In this document: positions 12,816-24,462 of the stretch, in pieces | Position numbering within the stretch: the stretch's first letter is position 1 | How the letters are laid out: each line of letters opens with the position of its first letter | Assembly: GCA_018806985.1 (NCBI GenBank) | Contig: JADANN010000183.1 | Location: 372,001-436,000 of the forward strand | Origin: Angiostrongylus vasorum | Taxonomy: Eukaryota > Nematoda > Chromadorea > Rhabditida > Metastrongylidae | Length of the DNA: 64,000 nt | Reading direction: 5' to 3' | Notes under the pieces: model-generated | The model's input: the letters and a program-made list of their open reading frames with translations, nothing else | What the model was told of the DNA's origin: nothing | The model's database searches: none | Position numbers and translations under genes: made by a program

Positions 12816-13972
12816 CAGGTAGTCGTATACTCGTCATGTTTTGCAAACTAGAGGAACCTATTCACAGGCAGGTGTACCAGCGGTTTTCCAACACCAGAAC
12901 GATGAGAGGTCCTGCCCGGCTAAATGGGCTGATTTGAACTGGGGCTTTTGCATATCGTTGCAAGTTCTTCATCACCACTGCGCTGCTCGCAATCCAATTG
13001 CAGATGAAAATTGACGATTCTGCTTATTCGGTATTATTAATAGTTTTTGTGCGGTTTACACTACAGTATAGCAGATATGACCTTCGTTGGATTCACTTTT
13101 TTACATGAGAGAAAAGTCTTTTTTGGTTTAAAAACGTGAGAGAACGAATGAAAGCGCCACTCACAAGGGAAAACTCTTTACAAGAAAGAAAGAATTACAA
13201 AGAATTGGTGTACTGTCCTACTTGTCCTTCAGTGACTGAAATTTGGCCTAATAGTGTAAACTTGATTTCCTGAGCATATGTCTTCCTTTTTTCTTTTAAT
13301 GGTTTCGGCAAACAGTTACTTTTTTTTACTTTTTATTTGCTTGAATGAAAGAGTGTAACATCTATTGCTTCGTCATTTCAACGGGTTTAATTTTTGTCCC
13401 ACTATGGACGTGATTTAAACATTTCTCGAAAAGCTCAAAATTTCTTCTATCGGTCCTCTTATATATTTATTCCAGTCTTAATTTTATACATGCTTGGTCA
13501 CTAGGATTGCGGAATCAAGAGAGAGAAAGAAAGTAAAAAAGATTTAAAAATTTCCCGTATCCAGTAGAATTCCAGAAAAAAAGCTTTCTGTCAACTTAAA
13601 GGTAAAAAGCGTGTTCGTAGCGTTTCTAATGGATTTCAATCAGCTACGGCAAAATCCAAAACGTGATAGCAGAGTCATTAAAATTTTTCATTCGCTGACA
13701 TCTCCATCGAAAAGTGCGGTCACTTGCAGCAAGGTAGAAATTTTCACGAAATAGAGAGTATTTTAAGCTCTAAATCCTTCCTTGAATTTCCCGCCACGTC
13801 ATGTGTCAATGTTATGGAATGCGGTACACACAATATTTTCATAATGCATGGGATCTGTCAAGCTTAAAAATAGAGCACGAACTTGTTGACATGGTCTGGT
13901 TTGTCTGTTAATACGACCTAAGTTAATAAATCGTTAGATAACAAAAAACAACTGCATGACTATATATTCAAT
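12816..13972. other. No recognised feature
   Basis: Faint resemblance to S3 (ACCAGAACGATGAGAGGTCC, about 12892) is not enough to call a copy. The rest is AT-rich with no convincing open frame. Confidence 0.4.
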
Positions 13973-14275
13973 CGCAAGTGCTGAGATAAGAGCAAAACTC
14001 GAAGCCTTAGTTGGGCATCGAACTCGCGACTACCCTTTTCGGATTCTTACGTACTGTCCACCACACCAACCCAGGCCCCCGTACTCGTTCCGCTTGGAAA
14101 ACTACTATCGCATAGTGCTACTGCAAAGAGAATCAGTAGGTTCGGTCAGTCAATTCGACAGTTATAACAACAGTAGTTTGTTTTCTCATCAACTTTTGCA
14201 TGGCGATAAATTTGTATGCTACTCAATAAGCGTCGTCAACTAGACAAATAAGATCAACCTAGCTTTATTCCTATG
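13973..14275 (-). mobile_element. S4-related retroposon, partial
   Basis: Begins GTGCTGAGATAAGAGCAAAA (13978), the S4 terminus. The complement of 13995-14060 contains the box-A-like TTGGTGTGGTGGACAG and the box-B-like GAGTTCGATGCCC. No matching second terminus or A-rich tail was found, so the copy is partial or rearranged. Confidence 0.5.
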
Positions 14276-14344
14276 AAGCACTGTACTAGAGCAGTAGCAG
14301 GTTTTTAGGGGGAAGTCGTATTCGTTACCAATTCAAAATTGTTA

Positions 14345-17300
14345 AATCCCTTATAGTCCCGTTGATCGTCAAATGACTCGAGCGGGCACCAACAAACCAT
14401 CCATTTTCCCTTGGCGCACGCAAGAGTAGCCCAGTGGGGTTCTGCTCGCTGTACGGACTCGTTGGGCATCATATCTTCTTTCCAGAGTTTTCATAAAGAA
14501 CTGTCCCCCATCGGGTCGATGGTCTTCCTGCCCTGCGTTTGAAATTCCGAAAAAATCCAGCCGTTGACGGCTTTCGTCAACCGGTTGCTGTTATGACGTA
14601 TTACGTGTCCGGCACACCATATTTTGCACAATTTGTCGTATAGAACGGCGTCTTTGCTTTGTGGCAGTTAGCGTAGCTCTTAGCTTCAGATCTCCTCTCT
14701 CACAAGCATGACACCAGATATTCATAGCACTGTCTCTTTGAATGCGCGTTTATAACGTTGCACGATTTTTTCATCCTGCAAATGTAGGCATTTCACTAGG
14801 TTTCTACCGTATGCCTTAAGGCAAAAAATAATTGCTGAGTCGTAGAGATGGACATGGAGCCAAGCGTTCTTTTTTCTACCCTCTACATCATCGATGCTCT
14901 TGAAGGCTTCCTCAACCGCTCGCTTTGTCATGGTCAACTCTGAATCTAAATCACCACGTTGACTAATCGGCCTAGGTAGACTTTGCTTGAGCAATGGTAA
15001 ATATTCATTTCTTTTAGCGCTAAGCTGACGTACGGAACCAATTTGTTCTCCGCTAACATCTTTTAAATGAACTTCAGTCAAAGACTAACCTTTCCACAGG
15101 TATTGTCAAAGTCGGCAAGCATTCGTTCCGCTTGGTTAATGTTTGTTGTTATAACGACGATGTCATTGGCAAAGCGGAAGGTATAAAATGCCGGCCATCG
15201 ATTTTCACTCCTATCTTATCCCACTCCAGTTTTAGCATGTCGTTCTCGATGGTGACAGTAAATAATTTTGACAAGGTGGTATCGCCTTGCCTAAGCTCTG
15301 TTTTGACGTGGATGTAATATTGTTATTAAATAGTAATATTCTGGTTGTGAAATTTTCATATAGCTCACGCATATATTTATATACTGAGTAGAGATGCCCT
15401 GACTATCTAAGGTTTCCATGACTGTTTCTATCTCACCTCACTCGAACGCTTCCTTTATATCGATGAAAGTAGGACAGAGCGGTCTCTTGTACTCTCGTAA
15501 TATTTGAATGAAATTTATTATCGTATGGATGTCGTCCACCTTACTGAATCCTTTTCGAAACATTCTTTGCTCACATAGTTGTCCCTTCGTCCAGTGTTCT
15601 GCCAATTATGTTTATGATGACTAAGGTGGAAAGTTTGTAGACGTCAGACAGCAAGCAGATTGGGCGATAGTTGCCGATATCGTGTAGGTCACCCTTCTTG
15701 AACAAAAACACGGTCTTGCAGGTCTTCCACTGAGTAGGGACCTTGCATCCAGACAAGTAACGTGTGAAGAACCGATCCAGTGTGTTTACGAGGACTGGCG
15801 GAAGGTTCTTCAGGTGTTCAAATCTTGTCGTGTTCAGATATGGCGTTGTTCGATTTTCCACTGGTAAAATAGCATTTCGGATTTCGAAAAAAACAAAAGC
15901 TGTGACGACGAATCCATCCCCATTATTTCGCATGAATTCAGGAGAACGTTGCTATCTAAGAGATCCGACGCTGCAGCTGTGGTTGTAATTGGCGAAGTAT
16001 CGCTGGGTTTTGAGAATGCTTTTCCCAGCCTTTGAAAGTTTGACCATAACCACTGCTCTTCTCTCTCTAAAATCTTTTATCGCCTGCCTGCATCATTCTG
16101 CAAATTCGGATGTGAGTTATCGGCTGCCTGTTGCTCGTACGATTCTATGCCGGTGTATCAGCTCGGGTGTCTCTGGAGATAAACGTCTCCTGGTGACTTT
16201 CGAACTCCTAACGTTTAGAAATTGGACAACCCGTTCTTATTCCATGTCGATGTGATCAATAAACGCATCTTTAGATGAGCCGACTAAAGACAAGTTCTCT
16301 ACGTTCCACAAGAACTTGAATCTTGTTGGAAAGACCCACACCAGCGATCTTGGTCGGGCAAAACCTTCGACTTACTATGACGTGGTTGTCGTACTTTTTC
16401 TTTGTGGCACTCTCCATTGGGTCTTCCAACAGTTTATGGCCTCATCGTGGCTGGGAGAAGTTCCTGGATGTCGGAATTCGATGTACAGCAGGGAAGATTT
16501 ATCTCTCAGCAGAACCACCTAAGCTGAGAGGGAGTCCAGCGTTTCCATCACAAAGCCCAGCTAAGAATAACCTACTACTAGAATCCACCACCGTCCTGGT
16601 GTCAAAGTAGTCGCATGGTGGCAAATCTCCCCTCTGATCCACCAGGGCGGCGACTGTCTGTGGTGGAGACCACCTGGAATATACATACGTTAGGCTGGCC
16701 TCAAGACTCCAGGAAACCACAATGGTAAACCAGCAAAACTGCGAAGAAATGGAAACTATGCTAGGGCCCGTACACCCTGAAGACTTGCCGTCCAAGTATC
16801 CAAGTATCCAAGTTCTCGCCATTGGGAAACATCCACGTTTAGCGTTGAAAGTGAGGCTTCCAGATTTGCGATTTATGATGAAACCTCTTGCTCGTAATGA
16901 TAGACTCGAGCAGCCGCTCATTCTAACCGTTCCATTCCAACCCGTGGCTCCAAAAGGGACGTTCTTTGGACGGTCTTCCGAGTACAATCTTAGCGCTAAA
17001 ATCTCCAATAATGGCGTAGAGGAATGTGTGGTCTTCTGTGTAAAACTTCTCCAATCCCATATTGAACACTTAGACACCATCGTCACCATAGGTTGATGTT
17101 GGTGCATAAATGACGATGATTGCCCAGGACGGTATTGATCCACAGCTCTCAAACCCTGGAGGTCCGATTCCAGTTGTTTGATTTTTTGAAAGAATCGATG
17201 TTTATGGCCAAACTCGGGTTGACGAGAAAGCCGACGCCGCCGACTCCTCTGTTGTCGCCTGCTCCGAGGAACAGTTCTTGTCCTTTGTCATAGATGGGGT

Positions 17301-17690
17301 TGAACGACTGGCGACTTCTCGTCTCAGCTAATCCGATGACAGCGTACCTGATCCTGCACGATCAATTTCTTTATTGACGACTCAAACGGAGATAAGCGTA
17401 CATTGTAATTACAGATCGTTACCCTAGTCTATTGCGATTTACGCAGCTTAGAATGGTCCTGAAATTTTAGCACCATCTACATACTCGTGGTACTTAACGC
17501 TGTGAGTCGGGTGCTCTTTCGGGGTGATAGGAATGCAGTCCGTTGATTATACTGTGTTTAGCTTTTTGGTATCCACGTATTGCTTGCTCAGCTCTGAACG
17601 TAGGAGCTAGGTATAATCATGGGTAACTTGCTAGTCTCTTCCAGAGTGGACATGGAGGTTATTTGTTGCAGGCGACTCCTAATCGCCTCT
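14345..17690 (-). mobile_element. RTE-A fragment 2: nearly full-length EN-RT element, decayed
   Basis: Most complete retrotransposon here. On the minus strand an apurinic-type endonuclease lies at about 17500-16815 (GGVGFLVNPS near 17230; then matches to the SDFNAKIGPRR and THGLEWN blocks near 16990 and 16930), a linker at about 16320-15960, and reverse transcriptase at 15930-15000 (NYRPICLLSDVYKL at about 15680-15640). The C-terminal part follows, with DFFGISN and KTLERRYDAQRV near 14560-14470, and the element ends near 14345. The catalytic box at 15162-15173 reads FAND, so one catalytic Asp is Asn. Frames are broken repeatedly. An S3 element is inserted at 16422-16812. Total length without it is about 2.9 kb, close to the usual RTE size. 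Confidence 0.85.
16422..16812 (+). mobile_element. S3 RTE-tailed SINE-like element nested in RTE-A
   Basis: Runs from CAACAGTTTATGGCCTCATC (about 16427) to the tail GTCCAAGTATCCAAGTATCC (about 16790-16809), where the tail unit is repeated. It splits the RTE-A linker from the endonuclease part. CCATTGGG occurs on both sides (16414-16421 and 16819-16826), fitting a short target-site duplication. The open frames across it are repeat translations. Confidence 0.8.
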
Positions 17691-18842
17691 CACATACTTC
17701 CCTGTCACTTGATTGCAGGCTTTTGTCTGAATTGACTCGTAGAATACAATCTACATAAACTAGAACGCACCCACACACGTATGCATGAATACGCCTAGCA
17801 AATACAGAAAGTATGTGCCAAATCGGCGCAGCAGAAACAGGGAGTTCATCCGGGTCACGTTTCGTTGCAACTATCCGGCGTGAGATCCTTGTATGAGGGA
17901 TATCAATGGAGAAAAAAGAAAAAGAAATTGAACCAAATGCGGCAATGGCAAAACGTTTCTTAGTTGATGCGTTTACTCAATAATCTTCTCCAATTCAAAA
18001 ACGGCATCTATAACTACGCTCAACGAGGCGGAAGACAAAAAAAACGTTCTTGAGTGGCTCTGACAATCGACACCATGTGTGTGCGCAGTTAGCAATACGT
18101 CAACAAAACCTTTCTGAGCTGTTCTGGCGTCATGTCTCAATGCTCTGAAAAAGCTTTTCTACCCTAGGAATGATTAAACTTTCATTTGCCTTGAATAAAA
18201 AACGATAGTCGAAAGCGTTCAGCCAGCGGAATTCTACGGAGACTGTTCAGCTTAATTTCGATCCCAAATAGGACCATAACGTTCCCAACTATGTGGTCAT
18301 AGCACAAAAAATGTTCATAAAAGTTTTCTGTAGAGTATGGGATTATTTCACCATACTGTTTTTAGTCTTTCGCGAAAGCCAAAGAGAAGAAAGATGTAAC
18401 GTCTCTTCCTTGCCCTGATCCACCATAACATACTATCCAGCTCCGACTTCTGAAGTATGCAAACAGAATCTTGATCTCATTAGAATTAGTTTATGATTAA
18501 TGGAGAGCAACAGGGACGTAAAAGAATAGTAATTCATAAAGCTAACCGATACATCGCAAGCATTTATTAAAAGTGAACAGTTTATTCCGAGCAATTTCAA
18601 ATGTGCATTTTCAAGCTTTTCAGGACGGGTTCTCTTCAAGCTTCCTATAGAATAAGAAACGTTTTGTCACTATACTTGTGATACCGTTGAAATCTCATGG
18701 AATTTAAAAAATAGAAAGCTAAACGAGCTCTTGAAGCATTCAAATTCAACAGCGCATTCACAGCATTCAAATTTACTAAGATAACCTACATCCACACGTG
18801 TGGTGGACACCAGTACTTCATCCATTTCTTTCACTGCGAAAC
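17691..18842. other. No recognised feature; possible RTE-A 5' flank at left
   Basis: 17691-17900 may hold the 5' untranslated part of RTE-A fragment 2, but there is no second copy to compare. The rest is AT-rich, with two short minus-strand open frames (18433-18639 and 18670-18852) without domains. Confidence 0.4.
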
Positions 18843-20458
18843 CCCTCAGCAATAGAAGTATTCCTAATTATGTTTGAATTCCGTGCTACTATGTTGTACC
18901 ACCGGTTCTTCCTTTCGAGATCCGACATGCCATTTCGTCGGTGAAAAATTCGAACAGCACCAGGTCCGTACAGGATAAGATCAGAACACCTGAAGAACCT
19001 TCCGCCAGTCCTCGTAAACACATTGGCCCGGCTCTTCACACGTTACCTGTCTAAATAAAAGGTCCCTACTCAGTGGATGACCATTAAGACCGTGTTATTG
19101 TTCAAGAAGGGTGACCTACGCGATATCGGCAACTATCGCCCAATCTGCTTGCTGTCTGTCGTGTGCAAACTTTTCAGCTCGAGTCATCCCTAAACAGGAT
19201 TGGTAGAACAATCGACGAAGGACAGCCATGTGAGCAAGCAGGGTTTCGAAAAGGATGTAGTACGATGGACCACATCCACACCATAACAAGACTCGTTGAA
19301 GTATCATGAGAGTACAAAAGATCGCTCTGTCTCATTTCCATCGATTTTAAGATGGCCTTTGACTCAATTGAGGTAGAAGCAGTCATGGAAGCCCTTGATA
19401 GTGAAGGAGTGCGTACTCAGTACATAAAGATTCTTCGTGAGCTGTACAAAAATTTCACAACTAAGATATCACCATTCTACAAAGATATTAACATCAACGT
19501 CAAAAGAGTGGTTAGGCAAGGTGACACCATCTCGCCAAAAATTATTTACCGCCATCCTCCAGAGCGTCATGCGAACATTGGAATGGGATAATATGGGAGT
19601 GAAAATCGATGATCGGCAACTACACCATCTTCGCTTTGCTGATGACATCGTCCTTATAACACCAAGCATTAGCCATGCGGAAAGTATGCTTGCCGACTTT
19701 GATAAAGCTTGTGGAAAGATTGGTCTTCGACTAAATCTCACAAAAACGATGTTCATGAAGAACGGATTGCTTTCGTATGCCCCATTCACACTCAACCGAA
19801 CGAATATCTCGGAATGCTCCAGTTATATCTATCTAGCTCGGGAAATGAACGTGTTGAACGACTTAGCTTCAGAGTTGACGAGAAGGAAACGAGCGGCTTA
19901 GGGGAGCTCTCAAGAGCATCGAGGATGTTGTGAAGAGAACAAAGAACACCGGACTTCGTGCCCACCTTTGCGACCCAACTGTACTTCCTGCGTTAACGTA
20001 GGCGTCAGAAACCTGGTTGCTGCGTAAACAGGATGAAAACTCACTAACGTTATCAAACGCGCAGTCGAAAGGACGATGCTAGGAGTATCCCGTTTAGCAC
20101 AAGTAAGGGAAGGGATCCGAAGCTCCGACCTGCGTTAATGATCAAAAATCAAAGATGCCGTTTTGTACGCCAAACAGTCGAAGATAAGGTAGGCCGGACA
20201 CCTAATGCGTATAAAGAACAACAACCGTTAGTGAGTGGATTCCTCGAGATGTTAAACGTAGTACAGGAAGGCCACCGTTCCAATGGTCAGAATTTTTCAC
20301 GAAAAACCTAGAAGAAAGATATGATGCTCAACGAGTCCCTGATTGAGCCTAACCCATTGGGCCACTCTTGCACGCGACAAGGAAAAATGGAAGATTTACT
20401 GGTGGGGGGGTGTCCGCTCGAGTCACTAGACGATCAAAGGGATTACAGGTAAACAGGT
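18843..20458 (+). mobile_element. RTE-A fragment 3: reverse transcriptase, 5'-truncated
   Basis: Best-preserved RT frames in the window. Seen in order: NYRPICLLS-like sequence in a shifted frame (about 19130-19165), GRTIDEGQPCEQAGFRKG (about 19203-19255), LISIDFKMAFDSIEVEAV (about 19330-19385), VVRQGDTISPK (about 19510-19542), then after a frameshift LHHLRFADDIVLITPS with catalytic FADD at 19635-19646, LNLTKTMFMKNG (about 19732-19767) and NISECSSYIYLARE (about 19802-19843). The C-terminal end decays to about 20458. The endonuclease half is missing, the usual 5' truncation of non-LTR insertions. Confidence 0.9.
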
Positions 20459-20734
20459 ATGGTTTTTTTGCCCTATTAATTGTTCTTACTGTTTCTATCG
20501 TGATTGTCATTTCGTGCTTGCCTCATTGAAAATAATGCTCGAATGTGATTTTAATTGGAATGCGAATAAAGCAGTTTTATTGCAGAGCCCTCATTAGGAT
20601 AGGCTGCTTTTAGAGATCGAAGATGGTCATCAGATGGCAGTGGTCCTTACTATCCTTGCGACCACTGATAGAATTCGGCATTAGAGTACGGATTTTTTAA
20701 CAGTTTGCCATATTTCCTAAATAATGTACTAACT

Positions 20735-21117
20735 CACCTGCCAATGGTTTACCGCCTCATCGTAGCTGGAAGGTGTTCCTGGGTGTCGAGTTACGATGTA
20801 CAGCGGAGAGATTCATCCTCTGGCAGAGTCTCCCAAGCTGAGAAGGAATCAGGCTTTTCCATCAGGAAACCTAGTTAAGAGTTAACCATTACCAGGAACC
20901 ACCACCTTCCTGGTATCGGTCGATGGAAATTCTCTGTCTGACCCACAGGGGCTGCGACAGCCTGTGGTGGTGAAGACCTGGGAAGACTTTGGTCATGCTG
21001 CCATCGAGATTCCGGGGAATCACAATGGCATATCCAGCAAATCTCCGAAAAATGGAGATTTTGCCGGGGCCTGCACAACCAATGAGGACGGGCAGTTCAA
21101 GTATCAAGTATCAAAGA
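20735..21117 (+). mobile_element. S3 RTE-tailed SINE-like element
   Basis: Full-length copy from CCAATGGTTTACCGCCTCAT (20741) to a tail with the unit AGTATCA repeated (TTCAAGTATCAAGTATCAAA, about 21097-21116). Internal blocks match other copies, e.g. TGGCAGAGTCTCCCAAGCTG at about 20822. Confidence 0.85.
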
Positions 21118-21504
21118 AGTGATGTAGTAACTCAAAGCGCAATGTATACGTAGGGGGTGCATCATTACCAAGCTAACGAAATGGATTCTGTCAATCTTAG
21201 CTCAATAACGACGCAATCAAATTTGGTTCACTAAACGAAGTGCTTTCTCTACTTAATACTTGACATTCTTTCAACTTCTAAGCTTCTACTGTGACTGGAA
21301 GTACTCTTGCAATTACTCGATCAAATCGACCGATGATTATGCGGAAAAAAAACTGAATATTCCTTGTCTTCCTCGCTGTACCTTCCTATGTTTCTCTACA
21401 CATACGAAAAAACAGTAAGCAGTAAAACGAAGATTTGGCAGGCAATTTCCATCAATTATTATAGCCTTACTATTCCTAAGGGCGCGTGTGCCTCAAGAGT
21501 TGGA
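21118..21504. other. No recognised feature
   Basis: Short AT-rich spacer between an S3 and an S1 repeat; nothing recognised. Confidence 0.5.
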
Positions 21505-21755
21505 GGCGCCTCTGTGACACACACGTGGAATCGACCCTCGCGCTCATGGCCCATCGGCAAATTGCTACCAAACTTGTCTAGGAGGAAAGCTGCACTGGCT
21601 CGATACAACGGTAGGCCACTGTGAGTCATTGTAAAGGCCAGATATGCATTCAATCACCTCCAACGATGGTTAGTAAAGTCGAATGCACGGCGCATCCCCT
21701 CAGAGATTAATCAAGGCCGAGAGTTTTATCCTTTTTATCCTTTTACCATCGCTAT
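21505..21755 (+). mobile_element. S1 SINE, head worn
   Basis: Contains GGAGGCGCC, the B-box region GTGGAATCGACCCTCGCGC, then GTCTAGGAGGAAAGCTGCAC, GGCTCGATACAACGGTAGGC, AGATATGCATTCAATCACCT, and a 3' end of repeated TTTATCC-like units (about 21725-21750). Order and length match the copies at 41795, 42215 and 63313. The A-box region is not clear in this copy. Confidence 0.65.
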
Positions 21756-23231
21756 AAAGCAACTTCACTATCCACCGCAGTGCGCAAGTAAATAATGGTG
21801 AGACGGTGTCGCGATGTCGGACCATTTTTCCCTGTGAAAATGGTAACGTGTTGATGGAAAACCTGTTCTAGAGTTCACAAACAGGAGAAGTCGCTCCTGC
21901 GTGCCATCTTCCTATAGGTTTGCATTCGTTTCGACGCTTTCAAACTCATTCTCGGAATTGACCTTAGAGAAAGCGGCAAGCAATGCTACTCACAGAATAC
22001 AAGGCCCTAGAAACGGGTGGTATTGGTCAATGGAGCAGAATCTTTTTCGGGATTCTGCTTGATCAATGGTTGTGCCTCATCCAAAGTCGTCATCCAAAGC
22101 GCAATTGGACAATTTTAGTGGACAGTTTTTTGCTAATACTAAGCGAGCACATCGGGCAGCAGTTACCAAGATTCCTTCAGTCACTCTTCTGTGGCAAAGT
22201 AATCGTGCACGATCTCCTTTACTGGCCCAAAACTTTCTCATTCTGAAGGCAAGGTGTTCAATAACGCCTTGTCAAAGCAGGATTTAGTCGCCTCTCACTG
22301 GTTGTCTCACCACCCGACGTCGTGAAAAGTAGCGCCCAGCGTGGTCGACACTGAGGATAGTTCATTTCTGAATGAGGTAACAGCTGTAAGATGGAGTCTG
22401 GCGTTAGCTTAGGTGAAACTTTCCTCTGGTAGAAACAAGAGGAACTGGCACGCCTTCTCTGATCAAAAGAAGATTTGTCACCTTGCAACTAGCTGATAGT
22501 AGGGCAGTGATGATTCGTGGCATTGATTTGCCCTAAGTGGGTTTCCAAATGAAAATGTCGATCTTCTGAATCCAAATTGAGGAATTCAGTGTCGATAACA
22601 AAGAACTGCTCATCTATCTGTGTGTACGACGATACGAAAAAACAATATGTTCTATCTTGAAGCGAAATGCCCCAATGAAAAGTTGACAACACTTTTAATA
22701 TTGAATGGGAAATGTTGGCTACCGTGCTCGTTGCAGTATACACCACTATTTGTATGCTGTGTAATTAAATTTGACCCATTGAAAAAGTGCGAGCTCAGCG
22801 GCGTTTGGGGAAAAATAGGGAGAAGTATTTTTGACTACCTGTGTTCATCGTGGATGTTGCAAGCAACGTAGTGTTTGAACGAGATTTGGATGGAAAGCTG
22901 TGTAATTAAATATGATCCGTTGAAAAAAAGTGCAGAAGCATGAACGTTCATAAGAAAGAAAGGATGTTGTTATGTCAGTGGGCTCTTCACCGGATGCTCA
23001 AAGCCACACTACTTTTCTTTTGTGGAGTTGTGAGCGGATTTTTTACGTTGAAGTTTTGCATTCTCCACTTCATAGCGTATTTCATGAAAATTTCAGCTGT
23101 TACGAGTTGTTCATTCCAGTGGTGGATATAATGCACGTAAGCCTGTTCTAACTCTCTTTATTATTCATCACTTTGAGAAAAACTGTTAATGTGATCTTCT
23201 TAGTATAAGTATATGAATCACACATCGTTTA
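21756..23231. other. No recognised gene; minor repeats
   Basis: 22292-22350 resembles 42836-42900 (shared CCCGACGTCGTG and AGTACCCAG/AGCGCCCAG blocks), an unnamed dispersed repeat. A 35-bp near-identical direct repeat starting GCTGTGTAATTAAAT lies at about 22755 and 22896. A signal-peptide exon for the SCP/TAPS gene would be expected somewhere here, but none was found with confidence. Confidence 0.35.
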
Positions 23232-24149
23232 AGCATTTGGGTGTCCAACAGGACGAATGTTAAACGATCGGAATCGAACTGCTGCTCTCGGTATAATTAA
23301 CACCGTGCGCTCACTCGTTGCCCAAGGGCAATTTCCGGCATTCATGTCATCTGCGAGTCTGATGAACAAATTGGTAGACACTTTATTTTTTCTTTTTAAT
23401 TTAGAAATATGCATCTACCTATTTAAGCAACACAGATTTTTGCCTCAAGTAGCAGGTAAGACAACATCTAAGTGCGGAACATTACAGCCATGGAATTGCG
23501 ATCTGGAGATCGTCGCAGAGACAGCCGTGACTGGTTGCCCTCCAAGGCCACACATAGCGCCTTCAGCAAACGGGTTCAATTATCGCTTGTAAGCCCTGAA
23601 AAATAAAATTAGCACTGAAACTGCCGCAAACACCTGTTTGTTTAAGATTTTAAAGTGGAGTCTTAAAAATTTTAGCATTGCGGCAGGATCTTCGATAATA
23701 GACCTTACCTATCCGATTCAAAGGACAATACTAGAGTGGACAAACTTACAGGCTCCATGGCCATCTAGCAATATCTTTGATGGCAATCCAGTATTGCTTA
23801 GTTTTGCTAATGTGCGCTCACTTTGTATAAACCCATACGGTACAAAAATTATGCAGTATTTTTTCAGATGATTCGTGGAAACACAACTGCTGTTGGATGC
23901 TCTGGTGCTATTTGCAGTGATAGATCATCTGCGGCATATGTCTTCTCAGCACCGTGAGTAAGATAAATCATTCGTATTATATTCGTAATATATTCACATT
24001 CGTACAGACTTCTTTAATCCTTTATCAGTGACGTGCAAGCTGGTCAAGAAGTTTACATGTCTGGAGAGCCGTGTGAAAATCGCCAGCAATGCTTTGGACC
24101 AGATCCTGGTATCTGCGAAAATGGATTGTGCGTTCTTCCACTGAACACC

Positions 24150-24325
24150 TCCACGACAACAGTTCCAACAAACACAACAACTACGATGCCGCCAAAGACA
24201 ACAACAACAGTGCCAGCAAATACGACAACAACGATACCGACCAATACAACAACACTGGCTCCAGGAAATTCGACGACAACAACCACAACAACAGCAACAA
24301 CAACAACAACGAGAAAGAGAAGTAC
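24150..24325 (+). repeat. Thr-rich linker coding repeat between the two SCP domains
   Basis: ACA/ACG-rich sequence in exon 24029-24394 coding for about 58 residues of Thr with Pro, Asn and Ala, built from units like TTTTVPTN and TTTTIPTN. Such linkers join the two CAP domains in ASP-1-like proteins and are likely O-glycosylated (inference). The long minus-strand Val-rich open frame here is its shadow. Confidence 0.8.
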
Positions 24326-24415
24326 TGACTGCCCAAGCAAAGCCTTCGGTATCACCTATAGAGAAGTCGCCCTAGGAATGCATAACAATTTCAGGTAGCT
24401 TGTTTGAATTATGCA

Positions 24416-24420
<5 letters not shown>

Positions 24421-24460
<40 letters not shown>
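24421..24460. repeat. (AT)20 microsatellite in an intron
   Basis: Exactly 20 uninterrupted AT units, inside the intron between the linker exon and the next exon of the SCP/TAPS gene, starting 27 bp after the splice donor at 24395. Confidence 0.95.

Positions 24461-24462
<2 letters not shown>

Noticed and set aside
16316..17152. Overlapping open frames of 68 to 217 codons as host genes
   Set aside because: They are translations of RTE-A and of the S3 insertion in various frames.
22003..22075. Hairpin around GCAGAATC and GATTCTGC
   Set aside because: Only about 8 bp pair perfectly; further pairing needs many mismatches.
24053..24355. Minus-strand Val-rich open frame
   Set aside because: Shadow of the Thr-rich linker exon on the plus strand, which has splice sites and CAP-domain neighbours.
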